This document shows, piece by piece, positions 1 through 12,898 of a stretch of 64,000 nt of DNA. The stretch comes from Daedaleopsis sinensis (lineage: Eukaryota > Basidiomycota > Agaricomycetes > Polyporales > Polyporaceae), in the NCBI GenBank assembly GCA_033807695.1, contig CM066302.1:1860001-1924000 (forward strand). The letters are read 5' to 3'. Positions within the stretch are counted from its first letter, which is position 1, and each line of letters starts with the position of its first letter. The notes under the pieces were generated by a model. It was not told where the DNA came from and did no database searches. It was given only the letters and a program-made list of their open reading frames with translations. A program made the position numbers and the translations under genes.

Positions 1-1516
1 TCAACATAATGAAGGTATGTTCTCCGTCGTTGCACTCAGCTGCGCTAGTTTCATATCAGCATTTCCAGCGTGATTTCGGGACCAACTTCGCATCGGTGAG
101 CTCTCTGACCAGCTGACTAAGCGTGCGCCCACTCATCACGGCCTCGACCTGCAGATTCCTCCTCACGGGCGATGGAGACACCTCGACGCGGGGATATCCA
201 GGGTGGAGCCTCTCATCGAGAAGTGGAAGGCTTCGCCGAACCCTCCCGATGTAAAGGAAACCGCGAGGCGACTCATCGATCTCTTCCTCGTGTCTGTCCT
301 GCTTGATGCAGGTGCGGGAAACGCGTGGTCGTTCAAGGAGGAGGCATCGGGGCAGAGCTTCTCCAGGTCTGAGGGCCTAGGCGTTGCTAGCATCATCATG
401 TTTGAGCAGGGCTTCTTCTCAGCCGACAGCAGTAATCCGTATCAAGTTGATGGTAGGTCCACATCACCATGGATGACAGGCTCATCTGTTGTTTGCGGTA
501 TGTTGACGAGCGGCACAGCGGAAGGACTCTCTAGGATTACAGCGCAGAAGGTTGCTTCTGCCATGCAGGTATCCGCCTCGAATCCAATGGTAGGCATCGA
601 CGGGCGATCGTCCCTCTTGATCAACCTCAGCAAGGCCCTCAAGGCCAGTTCACAGTTCTTCGGTACGGCAGCCCGCCCTGGCCACATCATCGGTACGTCT
701 CTTCTCCTATTTCAAACAGTCAAGCTCCAGACTGACCGACACGTAGATTTTCTTGACACCGAGTCTATCACGGAAAACAGCTCGAAATCGGTGCACATCT
801 TCGCTCTCTGGGCAGCGCTGATCGATGGACTCGCTCCGATCTGGCCTGCGACTCGCACGAGCCTCGGTGGCACATCCCTCGGAGACGTCTGGCCATGCGA
901 CGCGCTCAAGAAGAGCATCGATGCGGGGGCGTACCAAGAGGGCGACGAGCTTGTGCCCTTCCACAAACTCACCGGTTGGATTACATACAGCCTTGTTGAA
1001 CCTATCCAGAAGATCCTCGGTTGGAAGATTGAAGGCATCGAGTTCATGACCGGTCTACCTGAGTACCGAAACGGTGAGATCTGCATCCTAGACGGCGTAT
1101 TCATGATGCACTTACCGTCGTATACTACAGGCGGATTGCTGCTAGATCTGGGTGTGCTCTCTTTGCGCCCCGGCGCGCTCGACGCTTCTCTATATCCCGA
1201 CCCTAGCTCTGGAATTCCCAAGCTGCTTCCTTCGCACCCCGCCATCATCGAATGGAGGGCGATGACCGTCATCGAGCTGTACGTCGCCGTTTACCTGGTT
1301 CAGAGGTGTGTTTCATATTGACCATTGCTTCCGATGTACAGCGATCGGATTGCCAACGAAATCCGCAAGCAGCTCGGCCTCAGTGCAGAGCAACTCACTC
1401 TCGCTCAAGTGCTGGAGAGCGCGACCTGGAAGGGAGGACGCGAGATCGCAAAGCAGAAGAGGCCGGCAACCGGCGGACCACCAATTGAGATCGAGAGCGA
1501 TGGGACGGTATTCTGA
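1..1516 (+). CDS. URC4: URC4-type uracil catabolism protein (DUF1688), 5' partial
   Basis: The family (DUF1688; URC4 of Lachancea kluyveri) belongs to the URC pathway that lets fungi use uracil as a nitrogen source; the biochemical step of URC4 is not settled. The start lies left of the window. Exons by hand: 1-14, 69-95, 155-692, 747-1073, 1131-1278, 1342-1516. Introns are 54-63 bp, all GT-AG. The first and last junctions restore family motifs: RDFGTNFAS joins IPPHGRWRH, LPEYRNG joins GLLLDLGVL, and TVIEL joins DRIANEIR. The protein ends in a family-typical ESDGTVF. Other landmarks are EEASGQSFSRSEGL near the middle and HPAIIEWRAMTV late. Intact as far as visible. Family assignment is strong; only the N-terminal part is missing. 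Confidence 0.9.
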
Positions 1517-1773
1517 GGCGCGAGCGATGTCGATGATGCCACCTTTTGTCAACTTTGTAACACTACGCCGATGCAGCAGGTACCCAAGGATGCCATTCTA
1601 TTCATGCGCGCTCGAGAGGCCGTGAGATTACCAATGAGACGTCCAACCACTTTCGCTCGAAATACCCGCTGGATGCTACATTGTTGAGTACTTATGACCC
1701 TCGTTCAAATCTCGGTCGTGATAATACATCAAAATGTCGTGAATAAGTCTCAGACACACCGTGAGTAGGCAAT

Positions 1774-2818
1774 TTACCCGCTCCAAACAGCCTGTAACAG
1801 CCAGTGAGAAAGCAGCACACCGACAACAGTGGTAATACACTTACAGGGCCGGGCTGGGTGTAGTTGGCGGGGATGGGGTACTGCAAGCGCGACCGTCAAT
1901 CAATGTATTCTAGTCATATTCAAAGCCAAAGGGTGACTTACGTTGATGTTGATGAGAATGCCAGGTTCCTGTAGATCGATAGACGTAAGTTAGCAACGTT
2001 CAGACACAACCAACGTTAAGGGAGAATACTTGCCCTTCCGGTGTAGACGCCAGGGATGGCGACCAAGGGGCCAGGCGTGCCGCTTCCGCCCCCGGTAACG
2101 TTGATCTGACCGCAGGCGATCTATCGTTGAGGAACCCAGCTAATCAGCCCCGATCCTGGTAGTAGCCCCGAACATCGACGATCGACACTCACGTAGAACT
2201 GCGCGCCACCGAAGGTCTGGGCGACGTGCAGGGCGATCTGCTCGACGCGGACGAGGTACTGGCCGCTGGGGAGGTTCTTAGGGATGGTGAAGGTGGCGCC
2301 GTCAATGTTCTGCGCGGGGAACGTGATGCTCTGGCCGCCGTTGGTGACCGCCGGGATCTCATATATCTTGAACCAGACGCTGCCGGAGCCGTCCCAGCTC
2401 GTGACGTCGGAGGGTGCCTTCGCGAGGTAGACGTTGAGCACCCCGGGGTGGTAGACTTGCTGGTCGGCCCAGAAGCCCAGCTGGGAGCCGGCAGCGACGT
2501 TGATCGTCTGCGCGGTGGCACTAGTCTCGGAAGTGTAGCAGCGCAAGTCGATGCTCGACACGTCGGTGACCTGGCAATGGCCGTGAGTAAGCGAGAGTAC
2601 ACAGTGATATAGGGAACACGTACGGGTGATTGAGAGTTGAAGTTGTTCGTCTTACGGACGTTGACCCAGTCACCGGACTTGACTCCCCCGACCACCAGGT
2701 TGGGGAATGTATCTGAGTTATGACGTGAGTGTATACTAGCTTGAGAGCGCGGATGGAGCTCACAGTGAGCAGCGGCTTGAGCAGCGATTGCCGCGAGAAC
2801 GAAGACGGATGCGAGCAT
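1774..2818 (-). CDS. AA9 lytic polysaccharide monooxygenase, secreted, single domain
   Basis: Copper-dependent oxidative cleavage of cellulose or related beta-glucans outside the cell. Exons (minus strand): 2818-2764, 2712-2624, 2570-2193, 2120-2034, 1968-1942, 1880-1845, 1791-1774, giving 229 aa. Residues 1-17 are a signal peptide ending AAA, so His18 becomes His1 of the mature enzyme. The copper brace is His18 plus His89 ([11 protein letters not shown]); the axial Tyr is in QFYIACGQ. Cys59 and Cys177 fit the usual disulfide. The C-terminus, NYTQPGPAVWSG, is typical for short AA9 proteins, with no carbohydrate-binding module. The intron 2033-1969 starts with GC (AGG/GCAAGT) and is required to keep the frame. 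A TATA box sits about 70 bases upstream. Very secure identification; the exact substrate cannot be read. Confidence 0.95.
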
Positions 2819-2888
2819 GTCGATCGGAAAAAATAGCAACACTGTGTACAGGACGCCTTGAGAGCGCGGTGGACCAGATGTCAAGAAG

Positions 2889-2896
2889 TTATATAC
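2889..2896 (-). promoter_or_regulatory. TATA box of the AA9 gene
   Basis: GTATATAA on the minus strand, about 70 bases before the AA9 start codon at 2818. The spacing fits a core promoter with a short 5' leader. Confidence 0.6.
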
Positions 2897-5800
2897 TGGC
2901 GAGCCGGCGCAAGAACACACACCGGTCGCCATCAAGCATCCGACATTCTTCTACAATGGCGTCACGGGTCTACGCTGCGGCACCCACCTAATCTTTGGTT
3001 CGAAAGACGCACCAGGAAATCGCGCGGAAAGGGCTCAGCATCCTGTGCGCCCAACCGACATCGGCGGGAGATGCACGGCAGAAATGCCTCTCAGGATTCT
3101 CAGCTGATGTTCAACAGCGGTGCATCCTTCCACACGTAGTCACATCAGTCTCTATGTGTCCCTATGGAAAATTTTGAGCTAGTACTGTCTCGAAAATCCG
3201 ACAATGAGCCACCTACCCGAGAGAACTTCCGAGGGTTGCGTCGGATCAATCTGAAGTGAATTACTCGTCCTCTGTTCGTCATCCTTGAACGACTTCCATT
3301 CCCAGGCATGGACGATACCGAAGGATACCGAGGGTCCGCACTCTCGTAGTAAGGCTTGGCATAGCCTCGTCGATATGTCGTGCTTGCGGACAGGCTGTCT
3401 TCGATCTACGGCTTGGCTCACATCACGAGTTCTTGGATTATCCGGGATACAGCCAGTGTTACCGCGGCTAGGAAGCCGCCCGTTTCCGGTCTCCCAGTCA
3501 GAGGTGTTCAGAAAGTAGCTCAGTGTGAAAGGGAGGAGTTTATATACTGCAGGACAACCAGCAAGGTAAGATTACAGACGTTTAGACGTTCAAGAACGGC
3601 GACACCGTACCTGACTGGAGCCGAACATGCCCGGGGTGAAGCTTTGAACATGGGGCGCTGTAGAACCTCGGACATACCACCAATAGCTTACGCTCTTGCG
3701 TCATACAGCACAAACGAGGTTTCGCTCGTGGGTGTACTTACTTGGGAGAGAGACGTAGCGAAACCATCCGGCGGCGACACATTCAGTCACCAGTAACCGG
3801 TTCAGGCCCAGGTTCCAAGCCGCCATCACGAGCGTATTAAGTGTCCACAGTGTGAGGTCCTGTACAGTCTGGTTATGAGTGTTCTTACTTGGACAAGTCG
3901 ATTAGCACTTGAGAGTAATCCTGACTCCGGGTCGCTGACTGAAGAAAAGCACTTCGAGACCGAGTACTGAGTACTGAGTACTGAGAATTGAGAATTGATA
4001 GCCGTCCAGTTAGATCGTAGTAGGAGGATGTTGGGAGGAATCAGGATGAGTTTTATTGCGTTGCTGGCAATTGTACTTCGTCTGATTCAGTGATTGGTTC
4101 GTGGACCACCGGCGGGCCGAATTTGATCGATGATCCATCAGGCGCTTATTCACCGTCTCCCAGTGACTCGAATGGCACCAACTCCAACCGTCTCCAACCT
4201 CCCTCCATTCACTGCTCTTCGATGCTTCGTATGCTTCGGGAGCTCGAAGGAGTAGCATGGTGGTAACTTAAGCTCAAAGTTAGCATTCAAGCTTATAACG
4301 CTACGCATAAGGACTAGGATTAGCCGATTTAAATGCGAGATCATCGAGTTCATGTTCTTTCTATTCATCGGATCGTGGAGATCGCAACTTTGCCTACGAA
4401 TACATGCGCTACGCAGTATGCATATTACGGAAGGCTTACCTTCGTCGCAGGATGGTACTGCGACGGTGGTGCACGTTGGTTTCCCTACTTGTCCACTCAC
4501 CCAACGCCCTGTCCGAGGACGTCGAGCGCGAGCAGCGACAAAGCAGGTACTCACCCCGGGGGCCGCGAGAAGGCCTGCACCAATGCCCCGGGAACCTCTT
4601 CAAACCAGCCGCCCCTCTGCCAACGCGTTTGCGGCTCGCGCCCGTTTGGGGCTTTCAGATTCTTCAGCGTTGGCGTCCAGTGTACCCTGTTGATCTTCAC
4701 CGGGCGGCTTGAATCTCAGACAGCGCTGCATAACCGCAGCGCGCTGAGAAGCCGGCGTCGGAATCATAGAGAGCCAGAGAGCCAGAGCCAAGATCAAGAT
4801 AAAAAACATAACATAGCGCCACAGAGCCGAGATGAAGTGTAAGGTTGTCGAGGACGATCCGTATGCCCGTAGATGGAGCAGCAACTTTTGAACAGTGTCT
4901 GCAAACGGTGCACGACATGAACCAAAGACCGATCTTAGAAAAATAAGCACAGTGCCCCAGGAGCTGCAGATCGTGAGTGGCGGGAGGGGATGGGGGAGGG
5001 CAGCGCATACCTGGAGGCATCAGGAGATGGCGGTTGGGAGGAAAGATGTGTCGCGCGACCGCCGCTCATATATGCGTGGGGAACAAGGTTCACACTCCGC
5101 AGCCCAAGTACGCTAGAAGGATCAGATAAAGGACCCTGGGACAACAAGGGCACAAAGCGACGCTTTCGCGCACAATGGGCGGCGTGTGTGGCGCACCGCC
5201 GGCCTCGAGGTCTTGGATAGGTCGACCACAAGCTGTGCGTAGCAGGCGGCGAGAAGACAAAGCAGATGCAGCTGGGTGCACAAGGCGGACCGAGGCGGTG
5301 AATCCATCTACGCCGTGACCAGAACGCAGGAGTCGTGCGGCGGAAGAGCCCCCTTTGCTATGTCCTCGGCTTTGCGTATGTTTGGCACTGTGGGCGTACA
5401 TTTCCCACCACCGGGTATTTGCGGGACGACGATCCCGAAACACGTTGTTTTCCGCACACGAGACCAAGGCTTGGTATGAGGTCCGTGCACGCCGCAGGAC
5501 AATGAGAGCATCAGGCACATATCATTGAAGAGAAGACGGGCCCCTGATGGGACAGCGTGCGCTGTGCCTATAACGGTGCTGCTGCCATAGGTCCCTGCAA
5601 CACATGCTGTAGTCAGCACAAGTCAGACATGGACAACCATGGGCTATGTATCTCACAGTCCTGTATGATCGTGCATAATGATCCTTGGTACTTTCTGAAT
5701 CCCCGGCGACGACTGGCGCCTCGTGGTAGTTTGATATCGGTCACCTGACCGCGTCTTGTTGACGCGACGTGTGCAGGCGCCTCTGCGATCTGGACGGCGG

Positions 5801-8800
5801 TGAATCCATGTGTTGAACTGTTCGTCTCTTATGTATCTTCTCCCACAAGCTCTCACTCACGGCGAGCACAAGTCTCCCACTCAGGCTCCTCGACTGACAG
5901 CGGCAGCGTCAGTCGCATAACCAGCGCAGACCATAAAACATATCACTTACATACGGCGCGTATAGGCCCTCCCATGTCCCCGACCGAGTCCGGCGAACGT
6001 TCGCCACTGCAATCAATAGGATTTCGCTGCTGATTTTGCCGTCCATAGACCCCGATCACAACATACGCGCTGGCAGCGCTGCCGTGTCTGGCGCCGCGGA
6101 CCAAGCGACGACGTCAACGGACCCGGAGCTTTGTGACAGCCTTATCATATTAGCTGGCCACACTGACCACCCGCAGTGCAGTACGGGGCGCCGAAAGCTG
6201 GCGCAGAACGGCGGTCGCTCGCTGCTCGCATGTGGGCACTCGTACAGCGCCGTCGACTCAGCGCACCCCGCGACCTCATTTGTACGTACGCAGGAACACC
6301 CGTCTAAACATACCTCACAGGCGCATGCGTATAGGGTCCGAGCACTGCATTCGTCCCTGCCGGCGGAGAGCGCACCGATAGCGGCGTATACTTGCACCTC
6401 AACAACTCAGCAGGGCACGAGATGAGGATACGAATGATGTGACCTTCCACCGAGACCGGCCCCACGCGGCGACTCATCCGTCACACACACGAAACAGTTC
6501 CCCGACAGCCCAGCCCGCGCACAGCGGGTGGTGTGCATTCGAGCCCAAGTGTTCGCCTCAGAGCTTGTCGACATCTCCCAGGGCACCGGCCCCGTGCGTG
6601 AGTCGAACGGGACACCAGTATGAGTCATGCAGAATGACATACCGAGCCGTGGTCTAACGCTTTTGGCCGCGGATATCCAACCACATCTCGTACTCTCTCC
6701 TACTCACCTGGACCACACGCACACGCTCTCGCGCGAATCCAGGCACGATGCACAGCCCTGGACCACAGAAGGTCCTGGCTCCTTGGATTTCCCTTCCTGT
6801 TCACTCCGCCCGCGGCGGCGCCGGAAACGTGCTTGCGGGCAAAAATACAGCAAGGTTCGCCTACGGGAACCCGGCCTCCCACCGCAGGCCTGCGAAAGAC
6901 ACGGGCGGATTCCGGGATGCGATGCGCGGCGGACAGGAGGCCCGGGGGCGAAGAGGGGGCACGGGAGCCTCAGCTGCTGCTGGGGCGCGGGGAACTCGAA
7001 GGCGGGAAGCGGGGCACGTTGCCTATCGGCCCCTCGCTGCGCGGCCGATGCTCCTGGGGCCCGGGGTCCTCTATCTTGACGTCTGGCGCGATGCATCGCC
7101 CGGGACGCAACGTAACGTGAGCACGCAGAACGCGGGTCCGGCCCCGTGCTCGCACCTGCTGCTCAGATGCCTGGACGACGGTCGGGGTCGGGTCGCATCG
7201 CGAAGCCAAACGCCTGTTGGGTTCTTGTTGGACGGCGCAGGCTGCCCGGCAGCAGTGCTCGGATACGTCAACCCGGCAGCACTCTCTCCAACTTCCCCGC
7301 GAGACGGACGACGAGCGAGAGCACGAGGGTACGTATCTGTGTTGGAGAGCCCGAAATGAGCACCGCCGCGAACTCACCGTCGTATCTGAACCTTCTATCC
7401 CCGACGGTTCATGCATCATGGCTGTGGCTCATGCTTTACCCGGCCGCGACTTCATCCAGTGGCCAGGGTTCGAGCACACGAGGCTCGAAGCGTACGTGAA
7501 GCACCGTCCAGGGTGCGGGCCTGAATGCCATCCCGCAGGGTCTAGCTGCCGCGCCATCGGCGTCATGAGCCGCGGTGCGGGGCGCCGCGCGACATATAGG
7601 ATCAAGGTTTCGTGGAGGCCCGCGCGGCTGGGTCGCGAAGCCTACCGCGCATCCCACCAAGCGGTCGGCGTTGGCCCGGCGGATGCAGATCGCAGTCGTG
7701 AGCCGCTCGGAAACCTTCGAGCCTTGGACGGGCTGGTGGTCACTTGACCGTGTCGCCGTCCGTATCTGGATGCCGAGGGATGGTATGCGGTGTTTCTGTG
7801 GCGGGGCAGTCCTGGATGGCTCGATCGGCGCCGCACGGGCGGTCCGACGCAACGCGGTACGTACTAGCATCCGTGCGGACGAGTTGGATCGCGAGCGAGG
7901 GCCAGAGAAGCAAGGAGCCACAGGGCTCTTGAATTGTACATGCGACATGAAACAAGGCCGTGTCATCGTTGCAGTCGACGCTTGGAGAGACGCAAAAGCA
8001 GTTCGTTCGGAGCCCCGAGCACGGAAGCAAGGTGTTGCGTTCATCCGAGTCCGTAGCGCCGTGGGTAGACTTTGGATGCGGAGCGCCCAGTCAATGTCAC
8101 GTCTGCATCATAAGTATGGGTACGGGATATCCGGACGCTCGCATCGGAGCGCCGGCGTGTGTGGTTGAAATGAATGACGAAGTGGGGATTCCGCAACGCC
8201 CGAATGCATGTGAACTGCATGCGTGCATGTGACGGTGAGCTCGGTGCGCAGGGAGTCGTGGCAATGCGCGAGGGGTGGGAAGCAGGGCCGAAGGATTGAG
8301 GTGAATTTGCGACGGGAAGGATCTGAGCGTTGTTACGCAGCTGTCGACTATTGAGGCCGGTGACAGCGGTTCGAAACGAGGGCCAGTGTGAGGTATAGCA
8401 CTGTGGAGGATGGGGATAAGCTTGGCGGGTGCGTCGGAGGTCGTACATAAAATGATGAGGACAGAGGCTGAGAACTTGCAAAAATAGAGGGCGGAGTTGG
8501 GATCTTGGGCGAGAGATGATCTAGAGCGGGCAAGAGACGCGAACATGCGAGTCGTCCTGCCAGACGATGTCGTAAGAACTGCATAGGACCGGAGGGTGAG
8601 CGCACAGCCAATGTGGAAGGATGGGATGGAGATGCGAAATACGAGTGAGTGATGATGTGGCCGGACATCGAGATATCGACCCTGAGTTTGATGTGGAAGG
8701 GCCGCAATGCTACAATGGCGAAGGTTGCACGCGAGCGACGCAGACGAAAGGAGATGTGTGCGAGAGGACAGGTGCCGAGGACTCGAGGGGTGTGTATGCA

Positions 8801-9178
8801 AGGAAGGAGGCAAACGGACAGGTTAGGTCATGCCGCGGAGTAGATATTCATACCGCCTGAGTGGAAGTAAGGAGGATGGGTAGCGGCTGCGGTGTCCTAT
8901 GATTTGTTGTTGTGGCAGGAGGCAGAGCTGGTCGCGTCGCCGCCTGTGCAGCTCCCGCGAAGGTGGACGGGGACGGAGGACGGCCGGGCCGGGGGAGGAG
9001 GGGTAAGTCGCCGATCAAAGGTGCCGTAAGGGGCGATAAGTCCGCGCCCGAAGGGGCAAGTGAGCACTCGTCGTCCATACTCCGCCTCTCCGACCTCCAG
9101 CTCCCAATCGCCGCCTTCATAGACCGTCTTCGTCTCGCCCTCCATGCGTCCCCTCCCTCCCCACAACGACGAGCAGCG
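2897..9178. other. 6.3-kb stretch without a supportable gene
   Basis: All reading frames here are short or lack a recognisable fold, and I could not splice any into a family protein. Isolated signals are seen: TATA-like TATATAA on the minus strand near 3540-3548, a GTACTGA tandem at 3962-3996, and one minus-strand frame at 4600-4950 with a single hydrophobic segment. From about 8260 to 8880 the plus strand is purine-rich. It may hold regulatory DNA, noncoding RNA or decayed sequence; nothing decides. Confidence 0.5.
3962..3996. repeat. Short tandem repeat, GTACTGA unit
   Basis: Three copies of a 7-base unit (GTACTGA), followed by two copies of GAATTGA. The same unit recurs in another array at 35921-35968, 32 kb away. 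Confidence 0.7.
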
Positions 9179-11637
9179 ATGTGCGTCCCCTTCGCCCTCC
9201 TCCCTCTTGACGTCCTCGAGCACATCGCTTACCGCGTCGCCCTCCTCGACCTCCTCGGCCCCCCCGTCCACCTCGTCTCCCTCCTCGCTACTAACAGCCG
9301 TGTGTACCATGCTCTCTCAATAGCATCCAATCCACATCTCTACGCCCGCATATTCCGTGCAAAGTTCGACTACCGCGCACCCGCACGCCGTCTGACAGAA
9401 CAGGGCTCCCTCGCACCCGCCCTCGCACACCAGCTCGTCCGCTACTGCGAAACACTAAAGCGCATCCGCCATGGCCACGTCCATGCATCTTCTGAATCCA
9501 CCCTCCTCCTCGACCTCCACCGCGCGTTCGCTCTGTGCTCCGAGAACGACGGACGCAATGCCGAGCAGCTCGAGTGGGCCGGCTTCTCCACCTTCATCGA
9601 ACGGTATGTCTTCGACTCACTCTGGCAAGGGCGCGAGTCATGCTACAACTGGCCCGTCGAGTCCGGGGAGAACGCGTTTGCCCTCTGGCTCTACTGGCTT
9701 ACTCTCACCCCACGTGCGTCACCTTCTCTTCTTCCCTCTCGCTAGCCACTCAGCTTTCACAGACAAACTCGCCTCTCATACGGAGGAGCAACGCGCATAC
9801 CTCCAGACCCTCATACGCCCGTTTGCCGTCTATAACTTCCGCTACCCTCCCTTCCTTGCCCCGGACAACCATTTCCGCTTCCCGCTCGTCGGTTCTCCCG
9901 AGCTGTACAACAATCACTCAGCCGAGACTCCGCACGGCTACTACCCACAGTACCGTGAGCCGCAGTACGTCAAACACTCATTCGTGCACTACGACGAACA
10001 TATCTCCATCGCCGAGCCCCCCATAGGTCTCGCCGCCAAGCTCCTCTACGTCGCCCTTCTCGAGCATCAGCCACAAGACTACCCCGCCGCGTCCTTGGTG
10101 CCTGAAGATCGTGCAGAAGCAGATGAGATAGGTGCCGTCGGTCCCACCCTCGCTGACTACTACGAGTTCGGCAACCTTCGCGCGTCTCTGCCCCCTGAGC
10201 GCGGCGATTGGGACTGGCGGGCTCTCTTGAGCCAAGCAGATGGCGCGAGGGAAGACGGTCGTTCTTGGGATATCAGTCTGAAGAGCCTCAGTGCGCGCCA
10301 GGAGAACGACTGGGAGCGTTGGCGCGGCTGCTACGACCCCTGGAACCACAATGTGACGGCTCGCGGAGCTACGTATACCCTGGGCAGCCTCAACGGGCTA
10401 TGGGCCGGGAGATACCTGGTGCGTGTCCACTGATCACACACCGTGCAATCAAGGCCTCGCTTACAAGTCGCGTCGCTCTGTACCTTCCAGGACCCGAGCA
10501 TCGACGACTATCTCCTCGCAATGAACTCGTTCGTGTTCGTCCCGGAGCTTGAACAGCCCCAGACCACCGTGGCTTCCAACCCGCTCTTTTTCAAGCTCCG
10601 TGAGCATCACTGCATCAGCCCCGCGCTTCCACTTCCGCTCTGGGAAGCCCTCAATGATCCATTTGACGAGGGCATCATGAACGCGTACTGTCCACGCGAC
10701 TTCCCGCATGCATACACCGTCATCGACCGCAACGGCAAACTCACCATCCGCAAGCGTGGGCGCCCGGAGGAGTTCGTGTACGAGACGTACGTACACGGAA
10801 AAGCGAACTCGCACAACGAAGACATCTGCGAGATGTGCACGGCCAGCCGGCTCGAGGAGCAGGCGCAGCGCTCGGCGTCCCTAGCCGCTCTCGCTCCTTC
10901 CAACGAGGGCGACGCGGAGATGCTCGAGTATGACGACACAGACACTGCCATGTACGACTCGAGCTCCGAGGGCGATGAGGACAACGATGACGACGACGAC
11001 TACGACGACATGTCGGACGAAAACAACGTTGCGCGCACGCGGAATATCGTGCAGACTGCGCTCGGGCATGGCACAGACCTCGAGGCGCTCATCGATCGCG
11101 TCGCGCACGAGGCCGACGACACCGACCAAGACGACGACGACGCGATGTCGCTCAGCGCGCAGAGCGACAACTGCTCCGCGGTGTCCCGGACGTGCACCGG
11201 CGTCATGGACATCATCGTCACCGGCGAGGTGAGCTTCTCCCCGGGATTAATAGCCGCACACGCAGCGCTGACCCCTCTCCCGCCCCATTCGCCTCTGCGT
11301 GCCCCAGACCCCGCGCAAACACGCGCTCGCCTGGGACGACTTCCACATCTACGGGCGCGTGCGTTCCTGGGACGGCCTGATCGTGCTCGTCCGCGCGCCC
11401 GTGCACACAGGCCCGCTCCCGCCCATCAACGACACGTACGTCTTCCGCGGGTACCTCGTCGGCGGCAGGACGCTCGTCGGCGCCTGGCGGCACGTCACCG
11501 ACAGCGTGCACTCAATCCCCGTCGAGGGTACGTTCGTCGTCAGCCGGCTCGCGGACGCAGACGAAGACGCAGGCGCCAAAGCCGGGCAGTCCGCGCGCGG
11601 GAGCCCGCCGCCGGCCGAAGCCCCGTCTCCCGCGTAA
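9179..11637 (+). CDS. F-box domain protein with acidic region
   Basis: Probable substrate receptor of an SCF ubiquitin ligase, a class much expanded in Agaricomycetes. Exons: 9179-9713, 9763-10418, 10491-11228, 11308-11637, giving 752 aa. The first intron could instead end at 9753 (three residues more); both keep the frame. The F-box-like segment is residues 7-60: LLPLDVLEHIAYRVALLDL, then LVSLLATNSRVYHAL and NPHLYARIF. The middle is a large unrecognised region. Around residues 535-585 there is a run rich in Asp and Glu followed by a low-complexity segment. The last exon has a compact globular-looking block (HALAWDDFHIYGRVRSWDG). I chose the ATG at 9179 because it lies directly before the F-box; an in-frame ATG further upstream would add only low-complexity sequence. 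Target unknown. Confidence 0.82.
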
Positions 11638-12898
11638 GGCAGTCTCCGCTTCCCGAACGTGCGTGGCGCGGGCCAGTCCTCGAGTGCGTTCTCCTGGACC
11701 GCGTCCGCGTTCGCGCACGCGCTCAGCGCCAGGCCCGAGCCTTCGACTCCGCTTCGAGTTCGAGCTCGAGTGCGCGTTCGCCGGCGATGGGCGAGCGCGT
11801 TATGGCATCTCGAATCTCGAAGCGTCCACGCCTTCCGTCTTACGCGCATTACGCCCGTGAATGTGCATGTGCATGTGCATGGCACGGCCGTTCCCGTCCC
11901 GTCCTCTCATTGTCTTATTCGTGCGTCGTGCGTCGTGCGTCGTGCGTGACGCCCGCGCGCAGCCCGGCTGCAGTTGCTCGGTTCCCTGTGCGCACGACGC
12001 TCGCGCGCGAAGCTCCGGCTGTATACCAGTGTACGTATACGACTCCCCGTATGACCCGGCCCCTTCGACTTCGACGTCGACTCCTAGACAGCACTTAGAC
12101 CCGGCACGCATATGTAGGTCCAGGTACCACGAACGCACCGACTGGGGGATCGGTGGGCTCCTGCGCTGCCCGACTAGCTTCGCGTGTCCTTGGCCCGTCC
12201 CCTCGCTATCATCTCCATGCCGCATGCCCTCCCATGCACCGTAGACACTGTATCACTAGCACTAGACTCGGACTTCGCAGCCTCGCTGACCGGAACACGC
12301 CCCCATTCCTATATGATGATCACCCACCCCTCACGTTGGCATATGCTCAGCACACGCGATACGTCACATTAGCTACATATGTACTTGCTTTGCTTATCGA
12401 CTCGGACGGAATCACGCATCTCTAATCTAATCGTTTGGATGTAACCCAGCCTCGGGAGGGCCCAGGGTCCGGAGCCTCGAGCTCTACGTGCAGGTGACGG
12501 TGCTCTAAGTCAGTGTAGAGTATTTCCAGCGGCAGCGGCTCGGGCGTGCCACGACGTCGACGCACCCGCACAACCCACGACGCCCGACCCCGTCCCGCCC
12601 GAAGCCAGCCGGTGTGAACGACGTACGCATACGCATACGTACACACCGAAGCCCGTCGTCGGAACCCGACTGCGAACGAGAAGCCGCCGTACGCGAGCTC
12701 GGTCTCGAACTCGGTCTCGAAGCCGAAGTCGACAAGGTGGGCATCGGTGCTGTCGAGTGCGCCGCGCCGGCCGCGTCCGCGCGGCGGCGTTCCTCTTCCT
12801 CTTCCTCTTCCTCGTCCTCTCCTGCATGCTTCGCCTCGCCTTCGCCTTCTCCTTCTCCTCGACCCCCGCCTTCTGCTCGCCCCGGCGGGCTTCAGGCT
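11638..12898. other. Convergent intergenic region with microsatellites
   Basis: Lies between the 3' ends of the F-box gene and the transporter gene. It contains short tandem tracts: TGCATG x3 near 11860-11880, GTGCGTC x4 near 11924-11948, TCTCGAACTCGG-like repeats near 12697-12725 and CTTCCT runs near 12792-12820. No gene seen. Confidence 0.5.

Noticed and set aside
1685..1720. GTTCAAATCTC, B-box-like word downstream of URC4
   Set aside because: No matching A box or cloverleaf.
4600..4950. Minus-strand frame with a hydrophobic helix (VMFFILILALALWLSMI)
   Set aside because: No signal or splice context that extends it to a stable gene model, and no family. Left as part of the gene-poor interval.
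6748..7359. Long plus-strand open frame (about 200 codons), and overlapping frames on both strands to 8168
   Set aside because: GC-rich sequence gives long frames on both strands at once; composition is Arg/Gly/Ala-rich without domains.
8097..8813. 238-codon minus-strand frame
   Set aside because: Ser/His/Arg/Pro-rich shadow of a purine-rich tract; no domain, no splice logic.
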